A stretch of DNA of 64,000 bases from Acanthochromis polyacanthus (lineage: Eukaryota > Chordata > Actinopteri > Pomacentridae). The stretch lies in the NCBI RefSeq assembly GCF_021347895.1, contig NC_067119.1, positions 5,034,534 through 5,098,533 on the forward strand. Reading direction: 5' to 3'. Both the position numbers and the translations under genes were made by a program. The notes beneath the pieces are model-generated. The model saw nothing but the letters and a program-made list of their open reading frames with translations, was not told the origin of the DNA and made no database searches. Below are positions 22,256 through 34,550 of the stretch, in pieces (within the stretch, counting starts at the first letter, position 1; each line of letters starts with the position of its first letter).

Positions 22256-23589
22256 CCCCCAGATACCCTCACTGTAGGGGCCTATATGGTACTCTTGGCA
22301 TTATACACTCATGCACTTGCACACTTGTGAGAATATGGTGCAAGATGACTCATCTCTGTGGTTCTTGCACCACTAAATCCTCAAATGTGCATCCATCTTT
22401 GTAATGAAAGGTTTATATACTGAAACCCTACTGTAGCATACATCCTTATGTAACTGCTGACACTGTTCATGCTGATAGTCTCATCTCATCCTGCACCGAC
22501 ATTCACAAGAGTTGCTTTATTTTCGAAGATATCAAACTAATGAGCTGTCTACCGCAGTTTCCGACCCCATTTACTGAGGTCTTCACCACAGATTTAAATG
22601 TAGACATCACTTAAGACACTGAAACATGAGTCAGCTCAGCAGCTTTTCTGACTGAAGCTCCTGCCATCTGTGCCACAATAGTGAACCCTCTCTCAAAATC
22701 ACACGTTATCTGGATTTTTCAGCACTTTTACTTATGAAGCAGAGCATGATTGGATGTACATTTCTTTCTTGTATCATGCAGTGCATCTGTATTAGTTTGT
22801 CCACTATTTTTTCAAAGGTTTTCTTTAAATTTGCCACCGGTGCGTACATTATGAGGTGGGAATTCTTCAAAAGAGTAGCCCCTTCCTGTCTTTTATCCTG
22901 TAATTTTTTTTCTTTACTAGAAAGTCTACAAGTGGCCAGCTGCTCCAGTGTACCAAGTTTAGCCCTCAGACATCTGCCCCTTAAACAGGGCAGGAAATGC
23001 AACAAAAAGGATTAAAGTCACCACAGAGTTGGTGACACCATAATCCTGGTTGAACTTTTCTTTTTTTTTTTCAGATGAGCTTTCGCAAACTGAACTAGTG
23101 GACGAACGACTTTGCTGCGCTGCTCTCACATGTATTTTGGGCTAAACTTGTATTCTTCTTCCCACTGGCAATTTGAAAACCAAGCGGAATGTGGAAAATG
23201 ATTGTAGGAGTGGAGGGGAGGGAGAAGATATGCCTCGCTTGGTCACTTTGGTGTCTGAAATCCGTAGCTGAGATGGCGTTTGACTGATTTGTGTTGTGAC
23301 CGCATGTGCCAGACCCGCCTGCTATTCTCAACCCGTAATTCCTCCCTGAATTCAGGCATGCGACTAATTTACTGTAGGGGCAGGATTTTTTCTCCTCTTC
23401 CAGGGAGCAGAAACTTTACCCCGTTTCTGCTACAGAGCGCCGTAAGTGATGCCACCTGTCAGCCTGACAGCTTATTCTCCATATGGGGACGGCCTTTATC
23501 AGCTGCAGAAAATATCTGCCACCTGCCAAGGATTTCAAAATGTTAACTCTTTAACGGGCTGCAGAGTAATTCCAATAGTTTACTGCTGT
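22256..23589. other. no gene recognised
   Basis: Non-coding sequence. The overlapping opposite-strand frames at 22706-23015 have no domain content. Confidence 0.4.
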
Positions 23590-24890
23590 CTAGTAATTCA
23601 GCAGTGACTTTAGCATGCTATGAGATGCTTGTTGCCGGAGTAAAAACAAGAAAAAGTTGCTTCCTGGTGCTTTGCAGATGCAAAAATGGGTCTGCATTTA
23701 TTGCTTTTATATTTTTTTTCTTCGTCTTTTCTGTCTTCAAGGTTGGAACTGAGGGTTATTTTTTTTTTGCCTTGGCTGAATAAAAAGAGAATTCATTGTG
23801 ATGAAAATCAACAGTTATTTGAAAACTGGTCCAAATCATGTTTTCTTGTTACAATCTTTAACCTTACGCTGCAGCAGGTTGTCGTTTTGGCATCCCTCGC
23901 TTCTCCAACATGTCCACAACTTCCTGATCAGAAAGAATGAGTCAGCTTGTGAGTTTAGCACACTATAAGATGTTTGTTCTGGGAGTAAAAAGCAAGAAAA
24001 AGTTGCTTCCTGGTGCATTGCATTGCACTACGGATGCAACAAACTGGTCTGCATTCAATGCTCATGTATTGTTCTTCGTCTTTTCTGTCTTCAAGGTTGG
24101 AACTGAGGGTTATATTTTACTTTAGCTGAATAAAAAAAATAGCTAATGGAATTTAGTGGCAAAAATATGCATCTACTTGAAGTGTTGGTTTTCGAAAACT
24201 GGTCCAGATCAAGTTTATGCTGCAGCAGCTAGTTGTTTTGGCATTTCTTGCTTCAACGTCTCCACAACTTCCAGATCAGAAAGCATGCCACTGTTTTTTC
24301 CCGTGCAACTACAACATTTTCCTGCAGCCGCGTTTTTATTGTCTGGATTCCTTATATGCATTGAATTGTATTGCAGATGCAAGTGCTGCAAAAGAACCCC
24401 ACTGGTTCTGTCGTCACAGGTCAGCTCGTGAGTTTAGCGGGCTATAAGATGTTTCTTGTGAGAGTAAAAAGCAAGAAAAAGTTGCTTCCTGGTGCATTGA
24501 ATTGTTCTGCAGATACAAAAACAAGTCTGCATTTAAGACTAGTACATTTTTTTTCTTTGTCTTTTCTGTCTTCAAGGTTGGAACTGTGGTTTATACTTTG
24601 CCTTAGCTGAATGAAAAAGAGAACTCCTTGTGGTGAAAATCAGCAGCTGCTTGCTTGTTTTAGAAAACTGTTTCAAATCGTGTTTTCTTGTTCCCATCTT
24701 AAATTCACGCTGCAGCTGGTAGTCGCTTTGGTATTTCTCGCTCCTCCAACATTTCCACAGCTTCCTGACCAGAAACAATACTGGCACTTCTTCCTGTGCA
24801 AGTACAACATCTTCCTACAGCCATATTTTAGTTTTGTCGTTCCAATGTGTCGTTTTGTGAGGGACAATGCAAATCAGCCAACGTGAACCT
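23590..24890. repeat. three tandem copies of a roughly 350-480-bp unit
   Basis: AAAAAGTTGCTTCCTGGTGC occurs near 23652, 23998 and 24477, and TCTTTTCTGTCTTCAAGGTT GGAACTG near 23723, 24078 and 24559. Copy 1 lacks about 130 bp, around a GTGCAACTACAACATTTTCC-type segment, that is present in copies 2 and 3. Short frames in each copy are similar to one another only because the DNA is repeated. Confidence 0.9.
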
Positions 24891-26340
24891 ATGCATTCGG
24901 AGCTGCACCGTGGGCCAAACTAAGGAGGTTTTAATAGAATTTCTAAAACATCAATTGCGAAAAGCAGGATAGCATTTTCTGATTTCGAGTGCCCTGTAAT
25001 TTGAAGCGTGTGGGCTCAAGCCACTTATTTTGTGGTGACGGCTTTACTGGCGGCTTCTCCAAAAAGACGGAGGCCAACGCAGCCAAAGGGTTGAGCTAGC
25101 TGCCTTCGCCTTCCCTGCACTGATTGACTGAGCCGCTTCCCCTTTGGTGTTTGGCCGCAGTTGTTCTGCCCTCATGGCTAACCTCACTGGGCGTAGCTGT
25201 CCACCATTGGGTGTTTAGAAAGCTCGACAGGAGGACACCTGCTCCTGGATTTGTTTGCGCAAACACCCGTGCAGACTGTTTGTGGATGCGTTTGGAGAAC
25301 ACATGAGGTAAACACATGCACAAGTCTACCTTTTGGCAGGAATGGAACGACAAAACAAGCAGCCGCCCCCTGCATTCTTGCATCCTTATTCATCTCTTAG
25401 AAATCCAGCGATTTAGCCAAACATACTGTACGCTATATATTGCGTTATTACCTCATCCGGGCTCAAACCGCTCCCTGGCATTCCGTCCTATATAGTTGGA
25501 GAATTCCCGAAATTTGGGAAATTCCTGAGGGCTTGCAACAACACAACCTTTATTCAATACGTGCAGAACAACACACAAGTGTCTAGGAAGAAGAGAAACA
25601 TTAAGCGATAGAAAACTCTCATTGTAGTGCATTTGCTAGAGTAAAAACAGGTTTTCTTTGCACCTTTTTTTCATGGCCCGGCCACGCTTTTGTGCCCGGC
25701 TGTAAGAGAATACAGATATAACATTAAACCGCAGCGTAGAGCAACAAGTCCTTTTGAACAGTTGTGCATTTTTGTGTCCGGTGCCAAGACATCTGTCTGC
25801 TGACACACCCTGTAATTATAAGCGAGAGGAAAAGAAATGTCTTTTGATTATTTCCATCCTTATTGCAGGCGCGCACAATCGGGCCTGTTTTGACAATCGC
25901 ACCGAGAAGCTGCAGAGAAATCTTTTTCTTCAGACGCACAGATAAACAACAAAAAAAATACCCCACATGGATTGTAAATGCAAATACGTGTCACTATATC
26001 TGTCCAGCTTATTTATTCTCGTAGATGCAGGACCGTGATTTTGGAGTTTGAAGCTCTGATGCTTGCCAGGAGAGCGTTCAGGGGAGTCGGGGAGGGAATG
26101 CTGCAGCCCATCAGCGGCCCATGTGGAGGCCTGTGATGAGAGGCTAGATTATGGTGACTCACTGCGCTGTACAAACAGCTCACCAAGACTCCTCTGGTGT
26201 ATGAGAGGCTTCACAAAGAGCTGCAGCGGACATTAGGTGTGTTAGTGCGAAGGGATTTTTATACAGTCTGTTACTTAATGACTGAGACGCTCTGGATGCA
26301 GTTCAGAGAAGGAAGTAGGAAGTAGGAGACGTCTGACAAC
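24891..26340. other. no gene recognised
   Basis: Moderate-GC sequence with overlapping small frames on both strands at 25096-25393. Possible regulatory content cannot be judged without alignment. Confidence 0.4.
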
Positions 26341-26914
26341 CCAGAGTACATGGAGGATGATGAAAACATCGATTCTGAGGATGATGATGATTCCAAGGAT
26401 TATCACTACTATTCCGAGGATGACAACAATGATTCTGTCCAAGGGTGATGACGATGGTTCCGAGGATGACGATGATGATTCAGAGGATGATGACAAATCT
26501 GAAGATGACGTTGCCGAGGACAATTCCTAGGACGATGATGACGATTCTGAGAAGGATGACGATGAGTCCAAGAATGACGACGATTCCAAGGATGAGGATG
26601 GCGATTCCGAGGATGATGATGATTCCAAGGATGATGATGATGGCGATCCCAAGGATGACAACGAAAATTCTGACTACCATGAGAATTCCACAACAGCCAG
26701 CATGATTGAAGCAGAGACCATCGCCACAGCGGTAGATGCCCTCGTACCGTCGATGGCACTGAACACCTTGATACCCGTAGAACCCAGACTGGGGAGAAGG
26801 ATAGATGACATGGTGACGTCTGATCTAGAATACATAGAAAGCATCTCCAGCTGGTTAACCCTCCTGTTTGGTTTGTTTCTCAGGAACAGCAACGACATTC
26901 CTGGGGATGTTTAA
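26341..26914 (+). pseudogene. decayed acidic Asp/Ser-rich reading frame with non-repetitive C-terminus
   Basis: From YMEDDENIDSEDDDDSKDYH the plus strand encodes repeated D(n)S(E/K)DD units. A one-base insertion near 26440 shifts the frame, after which SEDDDDDSEDDDKSEDD continues. A TAG at about 26528 interrupts it, then DDDESKNDDDSKDEDGD-type units run into a non-repetitive end, TASMIEAETIATAVD through LEYIESISSWLTLLFGLFLR, with a stop at 26912-26914. Continuation of one frame into non-repeat sequence argues for a former protein rather than a pure GAT microsatellite. The composition recalls secretory acidic phosphoproteins of mineralised tissue, but I cannot assign a family. No start or splice sites were confirmed. 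Confidence 0.5.
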
Positions 26915-28384
26915 TGATCCAAAAATGGCAGAAACCAAAATATCCCAATAAATATTGTTTATATCTCATTATTACGAACCACTTGGATCAATATTTAGTA
27001 CAGTGATGTTCTTTACCTCTCACAGATTATGGTTCATTGAGGATAATTCACTCATTTTTCATTAAAAATGCACATTGAAACTTTTTTTTAATGTACATTG
27101 AAAAGATATCCATATAGAATACAATGGTTTTACTTTTTTTTATTTTACATTTTTATGTATGTATGATAAGTTAACACGTCTTCTGTTCAGGTCAGGTTTA
27201 TTCATTTCAGATGTTGATGCATAGAAAACAAGTTTCATATCAAAAAAATTCAAGAACTTCGTCATACACACAGCAGAAACACAGTAAGTAATGAAACTTA
27301 ATTAAACCAAAAGGAACAGTCTGAATCTAGTCTGCTCAGTGGTCCAGCTTTAGCATTTAGTTTTTAATCAGATTTCTAAGAATATGCTAAGTTCTCAGTG
27401 TGATGTTCACATTGAAACAATAATGCTAACCATTAGCGGTGGCTAATGTGGGTTAGTGACAGTGATGACCCCCCTAAGTGAGCCTCGGCTCTGATCACAT
27501 GTCCTGCAGGATGTGTAACTCGGGTCGATCCCCACGAATGCAGCACATATGGTTTCTACCGTTGCATCCATTGCACAAGCCGGCCATGTGAAGTCACTTC
27601 CAAGTCAAACAAGCAGCGACCCCTCCTCATCCCGCTCCCCTCTGGAAAACACTCACGCTCCTCAAGGAAAATCCAGAGAGGAGGATGAGGGGTAAAGCCT
27701 CGCAGAAAGAAGGGCTCCCACCTAAAAACATTCCTGTAGTACGGGGCCATGTTTTCCTTACCCCAACAAATTTACACAGTTGTTGGTGATGGCCCGGGAT
27801 TCCTCCTGAAGCACGGCCCACCAATAATAAACAGCATGGCAGCTGACACCACAAGACACCTGCACGGCTCCCTGACACTGCAGGATTGTTCCCAGGGCCT
27901 GGGGGGGCCTGAGGTGGGCTGGAGGACGGGGGGAAGAGGAGGCCACGGGGGCGGGCAGACAGGTTTGTAAGGAGGGCAGTTAGAGTCCAAGCATTTATCT
28001 GCTGCCTGTTGTTGTGCTGCATCAGAATCAGCTCATAAAAATAAATGAAGCAGTTTAAAAGTTCACCGTTAACCAGAGAATGAGGTCAGCTGTAAGGAAT
28101 GAAATCAGCAAATCTCAGCTCAGGCTTCTCACGTCGGTGCATGTTGTGTGGGTTTTTAAAAAAAAAAAATCCATTTATGGGTCATTCTAGAAATGGAGGA
28201 CGCTTAGGCTTCAAATTTTTTTGAAAAATAAGCCTTCACTTTTACAATTTTCTGCTCCATATTCATCAGTAATGGGTAACAAACTAATAACAGGGCATTA
28301 ATGGGCATAAAAAGGAGGGAAAAGGTGTAAACGGAAGGGAAAATGTGGAAATGAGCTGTGCAAACTGGACTTTAATGGGCAACT
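26915..28384. other. no gene recognised; G-rich patch
   Basis: A G-rich segment lies at 27897-27958. The 131-codon minus frame opposite it (27627-28022) is proline/serine-rich because of base composition and is not accepted as a gene. Confidence 0.45.
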
Positions 28385-28885
28385 TGGATGTAGAGCAACT
28401 TTAGCTAATACCGAGCAACTCTAATATAGAGCAACTTTAACTCATCTCAGAGCAATTTTAACTAATGTAGAGCATTTTTTTTACTCCTTTTTGAGCAACT
28501 TTAATTCAATTAGAGCAACTTTAAATAACAGAGAAACTTCCACTAACATGGAGCAATTTTAACTAATGTACAGCAATTTTAACTTACATTTTTGAGCAAC
28601 TTTGACTCAGTAAAAGCAACTTTAGCTAATATAGAGCAACTTTAACTCCTTTAGAGCAAATTTAACACAGTTAGAGCAACTTTAGCTAATTTCTGAGCAA
28701 CTTTAGCTCAGTTAGAGCAACTTTAACACAGAGCAACTTTATCTAATGTAGAGCAATTTTAACTCATTTTGAGCAACTTTAGCACAATTAGAGCAACTTT
28801 ATCCATTACAGAGCAACTTTAACTTCTTTAGAGCAACTTTAATATAGAACAGTTTTAACTCATTAAGAGCAACTTTCACTAATGT
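28385..28885. repeat. GAGCAACTTTAACTAATATA minisatellite, array 2
   Basis: About 22 degenerate units with the same core as array 1. The right edge runs into GTTTTCATGAAAAACATGAA ATTGTCTGGGTGACC (28890-28923), again the end of the mariner-type MITE seen at 61653-62012. Confidence 0.92.
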
Positions 28886-28923
28886 GGCGTTTTCATGAAA
28901 AACATGAAATTGTCTGGGTGACC

Positions 28924-29850
28924 GTGAAGTTAGCGTATATGTGGTATTAAACTTCTCAGCCGCTACCCACACACTTCTGTGGCTCAGTAACTGGTCCTGG
29001 TTGGTTTTCTGGATCCTCCATCGTCTTTCTGCAGGTCGTCAGGAGCCGCTGCAGCTTTTGTGTCTCCACCTGTAGGCTGTTGTCAAAGCACAAAGGAGGG
29101 CCGCAGCCTGCTGTCAGCTCCTGTTTGACTCGAATTTGTAAATCCTCTCTTTGAGCCGCGGGTCTGTGAAAGATTAGCCAGAGGTTCAGTAATTCACGTG
29201 TGTGGAGAGTTTTCACAGACTTCAATGATTACAGCTGTCAACAGTGTTCCAGGTTCACTGTTTGTTTCTGTAAAGATCAGATCGAGTTGTTTGTTTTTTT
29301 TTTCTTTTTTAAGGGCAGCCGCAGAGATTTAACCTGCTTTGTTGTATTTATTAACTTCCTGGATCACGGATTAGTTTATACAACCTTCATCTGAAGCTGG
29401 CATGTAAGAAAAAATCAGATTTTCAAAGAGGAGCTGACTAAACATGGTCAGATCTGTTACCTGGGACCGCTGCAGCGCTCAGCCTCTCATGTTTGCCATA
29501 AAGCGGGGCCTCCCTGTCAGGTCACAGCACCTGTTCTTGGTAAACGCTGCCAGCAGGTGACGTCAGGCTTGTTTTCCATGCCGTAAGATGGAGCCTGGAA
29601 ACTCCTGTCGCCTGTTCGCAGCAAATAAGAGTCTGACTCGTTTGTTCTGCTCCCTGCGAGCAAAATGAACCCTGGCTCACCGGTCAGAGGCAACTTACTG
29701 GGAAAAAGGGTCTTTGTGTTAAAACTGCATTAGGGGTTTAAATCTTTCAGCAATTTCTCCAAAGACATAAAACGGCATTTTCAAAAGACCAGATAAGACC
29801 AGAAAACACTGTTCTTTTGGCTCATAACAGTTTGGAAAACTCTTCAGAAA
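28924..29850. other. no gene recognised
   Basis: Non-coding, with a T-rich run at 29295-29312. The 89-codon minus frame at 28956-29225 has no domain. Confidence 0.4.
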
Positions 29851-30235
29851 ATGAAATAATGAAGGCAAATCTTTCTCCTTCAGGCCACAATTAAAAGAAA
29901 GTTTGAGTTTTCCATATTTTCGATCAATTTGGCTGTTTTTACTCAAAGCTTTCTAATAACATGAAATAAATTATTTTTATACATTTATTTAGGCATTTGG
30001 CTGTTATTTCTCAGAAAACTATTTCATAATGTAAATTAATGAAGGCAAGTCTTTCCCCTTCAGTACAAAATTAAAAATAGTTTGAGTTTTCCACATTTTC
30101 TGTATATTTGACTGTTGTTTTTACTACAAGAAAGCACTCTCATAAAGTAAAAAAAAATGAACTGACGGCAAGTCTTTTCCCATAAGGCCAAAATTAAAAG
30201 TAAAAAGTAGTTTAAGTTTTCCACATTTTCTGTCC
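29850..30235. repeat. three diverged tandem copies of a roughly 120-180-bp unit
   Basis: GGCAAATCTTTCTCCTTCAG (near 29863), GGCAAGTCTTTCCCCTTCAG (near 30044) and GGCAAGTCTTTTCCCATAAG (near 30167) are each followed by AATTAAAA, GTTTGAGTTTTCCA or GTTTAAGTTTTCCA, and a TTTGGCTGTT-type end. Confidence 0.8.
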
Positions 30236-30339
30236 GGGGGGGGCGCAATATTCGGGTCCAGCCCTATTTTCTACACATTTGGCTGTTGGTTTTATGTGGA
30301 AAATTCAATTAATTAATCAATTAAAAAGAAGGCAAATTG

Positions 30340-30490
30340 ACAGAAATGAAACAAAAAGCATTAAAAAAAAATCACAAGACAACCTAAAATGGACATAAAA
30401 TGGCAAAAACAACACAGAACGCCTTAAAATAAGACAAAGCAACACAAATGTGGTACCAACCGAGAAAAAAACAAGACAAAATGACACAAT
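30340..30490. repeat. diverged ACAAAATG-type array
   Basis: Words such as ATGGCAAAAACAACACAGAA and AACAAGACAAAATGACACAA resemble the hAT-associated arrays, but no hAT terminus is visible alongside. Confidence 0.5.
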
Positions 30491-32480
30491 GGGGACCAAC
30501 ACAGGCTGTGCACATTTTTAAATGGGAAACGGGAAGAAGAAATGTGCAGAAAATAACCCAAAAACTTCTCAAAATCACAAAACGATACCTGAAATCACTG
30601 AAATTCCAAGTTGCAATAGACTCCTATGATCTCAGGGCCTCTGGGTTTGATGAAATTTGAAATATGTGCAGTGGAATTTTTGCTTTAGCACATGATTAAC
30701 TCCACAGATGCACCTCTGCAGGTATTACAAATGACTAGAGGTGTCCAGGTAATAGTCTGATGCGATGGATTCATTTATTACCCAACTGTCTGTTACTAAC
30801 ATCACTTTCCAGATCAACTATCAACTATTTTTACTCTAGTTATGGTTGCAAGTGATCTTCTTTTTGTAGTTTTACCTCCAAATAAAGCGGTTGTAAGAAT
30901 CTAATGTATGTTTTAGCTCATTTAGCTGACTGACTACACTCATTTACACCCCTGAAGATGAATTTAAGTGATGTTTTTATCGTGGTGCTTCCCTTTTCTG
31001 GCCTTTCTGGGTCCAGCTGATGATGTGTTTTCAAGGCTGGCCTGCGAGAGGACAGAAGCCAGCAGATAGGGTATATGGCTCAGGCCTGCAGCCAGCTGTG
31101 AACCTGATAGCATCTGTTTTAAACGTTTGAGGGACGTAGAGAAAGGAGCCCTCTTTTCTTCCGAGCTCTGGAGTGCTAGTTATCTCATGCCTTTTTAGTA
31201 AAGGGATCCACAGATGGCCCGTGTCCTGACAGTTATACAAATGCGATATCGCTCGCCGAGGTATTCCACAAGGATCCTCTTACTGCGTTACTGTAGGCCG
31301 ACAAGTGGGACTCATTCATGCCCGGAGTAAACAAGACACAAAAAGACTCCTCTTTTCTCAGAAAGGAAGGAAAGAGAAGCTGCTTTTTTTTATCTTTGTG
31401 ACGGCAGACAAAACAGCCTCTTCACACCTGAGAGCGTCCTCATTGTCGTGTTATCTCAACCATCGAATCGACATGAAAAGATCATTTCATGTTCCGCCGT
31501 CGCCCGAGGGGGTTTGGACGACTTTGCTTTGTCTGAATCGGATGACAAAATCATTTGTCATCCGTTTTTTTTCGCAGGTTTTTGCAGGTTTGAACTCACT
31601 TCAAAGACCTGATCACTGATGAACTGTCTTTAGAGTTCTGTTTTCTTTGCTTGCAGCCTTTTTTAGTTCTTACTCATTGTGTTTTAATCAGAAATCTTTG
31701 GACTATAGACACCCTCACATCCTACAACCACGTCCAAACTACAAACTCAACTATTCTTCAGAGAAACCTCTCTGCTGCCTGATTACATTTGTTCATAAGC
31801 TGTTAAAAATAAGTGCAATGCAACATATGTTCACATTTTTAGCTTAGATGTAGCGGAACTTGCCACCTTGGTAACTTAGAAAATGTAAAAGAAGCTTCAA
31901 ATTTGTTGGAGAAGATCAAATTTGAACCCAAATTGTGCTATTTTTCTAAATCTAGCTATGCAATTTTGATGCAAAAACATGTCTAAGCTCAGTATTGGTT
32001 ATGGATAGCCGTTATCTACCCATGACATTTTGGAGCCTCAGCCTAAGCAAATAGTGAGTAAAAACTGAAATCAAATGAGCTAAAATGAAACTTAAGTCAA
32101 AGAAAAACGTTCTTGTTGCTGACTTATGCCACCAGCCTCCTTAAGTGGACTTTGTTGCTCTCCACACTAGAAGCCTTTCCAACTAAATTAGAGTTTTTAT
32201 GTCGGGGAGAACATACATTTCTTCCAAACTGAAAGTAGTTTTGTTTTATAGAAAAGTAATTATGGTTGAGGTTATGATCTTGGGCCATGAGTTTGGATAA
32301 TTTCTTTCGTATTTAAAGCTAAACAGCTACCTACTTTTGTATTTTGCAAATTAAAACTCTATCTTGGCATCCAGCTAGTGGCCAATATCACTGGTTTACT
32401 TACTAAGAGCTCAGACTTGACTCAGAAACCCAGTAAGGCCTTCTTATGCTGCCAAAACCAGTTAGACCAGTCAGCTGTAT
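30491..32480. other. no gene recognised
   Basis: The 104-codon plus frame at 31305-31619 has no domain, so no gene is called in this stretch. Confidence 0.4.
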
Positions 32481-32600
32481 GGATATTGCTCCTTTTGGGG
32501 ATGTCTCAGACACTGGGATGGGCCAACGCCTTGAGCTCTTTGTCGTGTTCCTTGAGCAGGTTTTGCAGTTTAGCAGTGCGTATTGTAACGTCGTGGCTGA
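32481..32600 (+). repeat. dispersed teleost MITE-like repeat, copy 2
   Basis: CTGGGATGGGCCAACGCCTT GAGCTCTTTGTCGTG matches the core of the copy at 8695-8935. It is more truncated. Confidence 0.5.
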
Positions 32601-32723
32601 TTGGTGAAAGCTACATTAGATCTTGGGGTTACATATCTCATCCTTGAGTGGTTTAAAGAGGAATCTTAATACTCATAGTCATTATTTTATTTCCGAGGAA
32701 AGACACTGAGCAGCTGGTTGTTA

Positions 32724-33250
32724 ACCCGTTGCGCTTCAGTGTCCCGCCCACGGTACACTTTGAGATCTGCATAAGCAATTTGCTAAATGTCTGAAACTGC
32801 AAACGCAATTATACAAACACTATACGCCAATGGAAAGCTTAGATTCTCATGAATCCGCCGGTATAAACCACTTTCAGATGTGATTACCACAGCGGGTAAT
32901 ATAAACACATTTGTCCGACAAAACGAATATCCATCCATCCGTTCTCTATACACGGCTTCAACGTACACAGCGTGACTCTCATTTGCGGGTTCATTATTAC
33001 ACACAGAAAAAAATATTCCACAAAAAACGGCCATAATCCAACCTTGGACATCCAGACGAAACAAGCCAGTAAACTATTTTGTCCAAAACATGTCTTGAAG
33101 TCGGTATATAATCCACGAATAGGTCGTTTTCAAGGAAATGCACCTCGCGATGCGTGTCCAATATTCCCTGTATTTCTCGTCATATTTTTATTTACAAATA
33201 GAATATTATCGATTTATTTTTGTACTGAAAATAGCTGGAATTGACTGCAG
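32724..33250. mobile_element. possible piggyBac-type non-autonomous element
   Basis: It starts at a TTAACCC followed by GTTGCGCTTC, the terminal pattern of piggyBac elements (TTAA target plus CCC). The block has a distinct composition and I have an impression of seeing it as a dispersed fish repeat. A matching GGGTTAA right end was not found, so boundaries and class are tentative. Confidence 0.35.
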
Positions 33251-33267
33251 CTTAAAGGGCTACTTTG

Positions 33268-33640
33268 TGGTCAAAGACTGGATGTAAAACTTGGATGTAG
33301 CCAACATGGAGGTGCCTCACACCTACATTGTTTCTAATGGCCAGCAGGGGGCGACTGCTCTAGTCATATTGTATAGAACTCCATAGGGAAATTATTCTCC
33401 TAACTTGATTAACTGACTAAACATTTTCCTGATAGGTTTATGGTCTCAAATGCTAGTCGCAAGCCTTTTTTTGATAAATAACGATGTATATTTGGTAAAT
33501 TATGGTGCCATTTTGAGGAAAATGGGTAATAAAGCACTATTGTAAATTATTTTAGGATTCAAAAGACCAAGATGGCAAAACTTGAGCAGTCTACAAATGA
33601 CAACATGGTGGCTACATCCATCTTTTATATAGTCTATATT
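33268..33640. mobile_element. MITE with inverted ends
   Basis: The left end, TTGGATGTAGCCAACATGG, and the inverted right end, ATGGATGTAGCCACCATGTTG (reverse of 33599-33620), pair with few mismatches. The outer tip ATATAGTCTAT resembles the tip of the insertion at 18384. There is no coding sequence. Confidence 0.7.
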
Positions 33641-34407
33641 CATTGTACATCTTGTAGGGTCTTTGAGCCCCTTTTTTGCTTGGATCTCTCAAATTAGTTT
33701 CTCTGGTTGACTTCAGATGTAGTCCAAAAACTTTAAACATCAAAAAATCAGTCCGTCATTTTAGCTTAAGTCACTATTTTGCTATCAAGGGTTGAAAATC
33801 TGTGCTATATATGACACCCTCTGTTCTTAAACCACAACATGGATGAGGAGAAAGTGGGGAAAAGAAAAACCTTTAGTTGAAGACAAAGGAAAGAAACTTC
33901 CCTGTACACGTGCACACATTAAATTTAGCTATCGAACCCTTATAACTTCACATTTCCCCCCTTAGTTTTTGACAAAAAAGACCCTTAACTATTCACACAA
34001 GTCTCAGTATTAAGTTTTAACTTAAGACTCCACATTTCATGTCATTTCAAGCTACATTCTTGCCCCGACTGTAGGTGTGTTGGAACGGAACTGAGACTTC
34101 AGTTACTGTAAGTCGAAGGATTCAGTCCCACGCACTTATCTGAGCAGGATATTCTGTAGACGGCCCACCTCGGCGAGCTCGGGCCACTGTGGTGCGACAC
34201 AACTTGGCCCGGTTTCCCATTTGAACCCGACTCAATGTATAACACGAGCCTTTGTGTTTGAAAGTGGGAGGATTTGTAACGGATCCCCGTCTATCTGTCC
34301 ACTTTCCACAAGTGACACCGGCCCTCGCTGGCTTTTACTCAGGAGAGGCTCGATGGCCGTGATTATTTACACAGAGGGTTTCCTTCTCTTTCTCTCTTTT
34401 CTTACAG
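33641..34407. other. intron upstream of the first recognised cfap299 exon
   Basis: No repeat is recognised. Its last 40 bases form the pyrimidine tract of the acceptor at 34407. Confidence 0.5.
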
Positions 34408-34550
34408 TCGGTCATTTTCATAAGGGATCATAATACCCTTGGACAGGAAGTATCTGGCTATATAGACTACACCCACAGACTCAAGACCCAAGACTTTGAA
34501 CCATATTTCAGTGGAAAGAAGAGGCTGATGCCAGGACGCTCGGATTTATG
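34408..34550 (+). CDS. cfap299: cfap299 internal exon (SVIFIRDHN...SDL)
   Basis: This 143-bp exon is preceded by a long pyrimidine tract ending in CAG (34405-34407) and followed by a consensus GTGAGT donor at 34551. It encodes 47 residues plus two bases. It starts [20 protein letters not shown], and later contains HRLKT and [13 protein letters not shown]. These correspond to the middle of CFAP299, where the human protein has a very similar SVIFIRD...GYIDYAHRLKTEDF stretch as I recall it. The frame is open throughout and the splice signals are the best in the window. No upstream partner exon was identified, although the phase-0 start predicts one ending on a codon boundary. The protein family has no catalytic motif that I can point to. 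Confidence 0.9.

Noticed and set aside
26445..26759. Met/Thr-rich plus frame and His/Pro-rich minus frame over the acidic repeat
   Set aside because: Both are shadows of the Asp/Ser frame in other registers.
27627..28022. 131-codon minus-strand frame and several overlapping proline-rich frames
   Set aside because: They lie over a G-rich patch where stops are rare in several frames at once.
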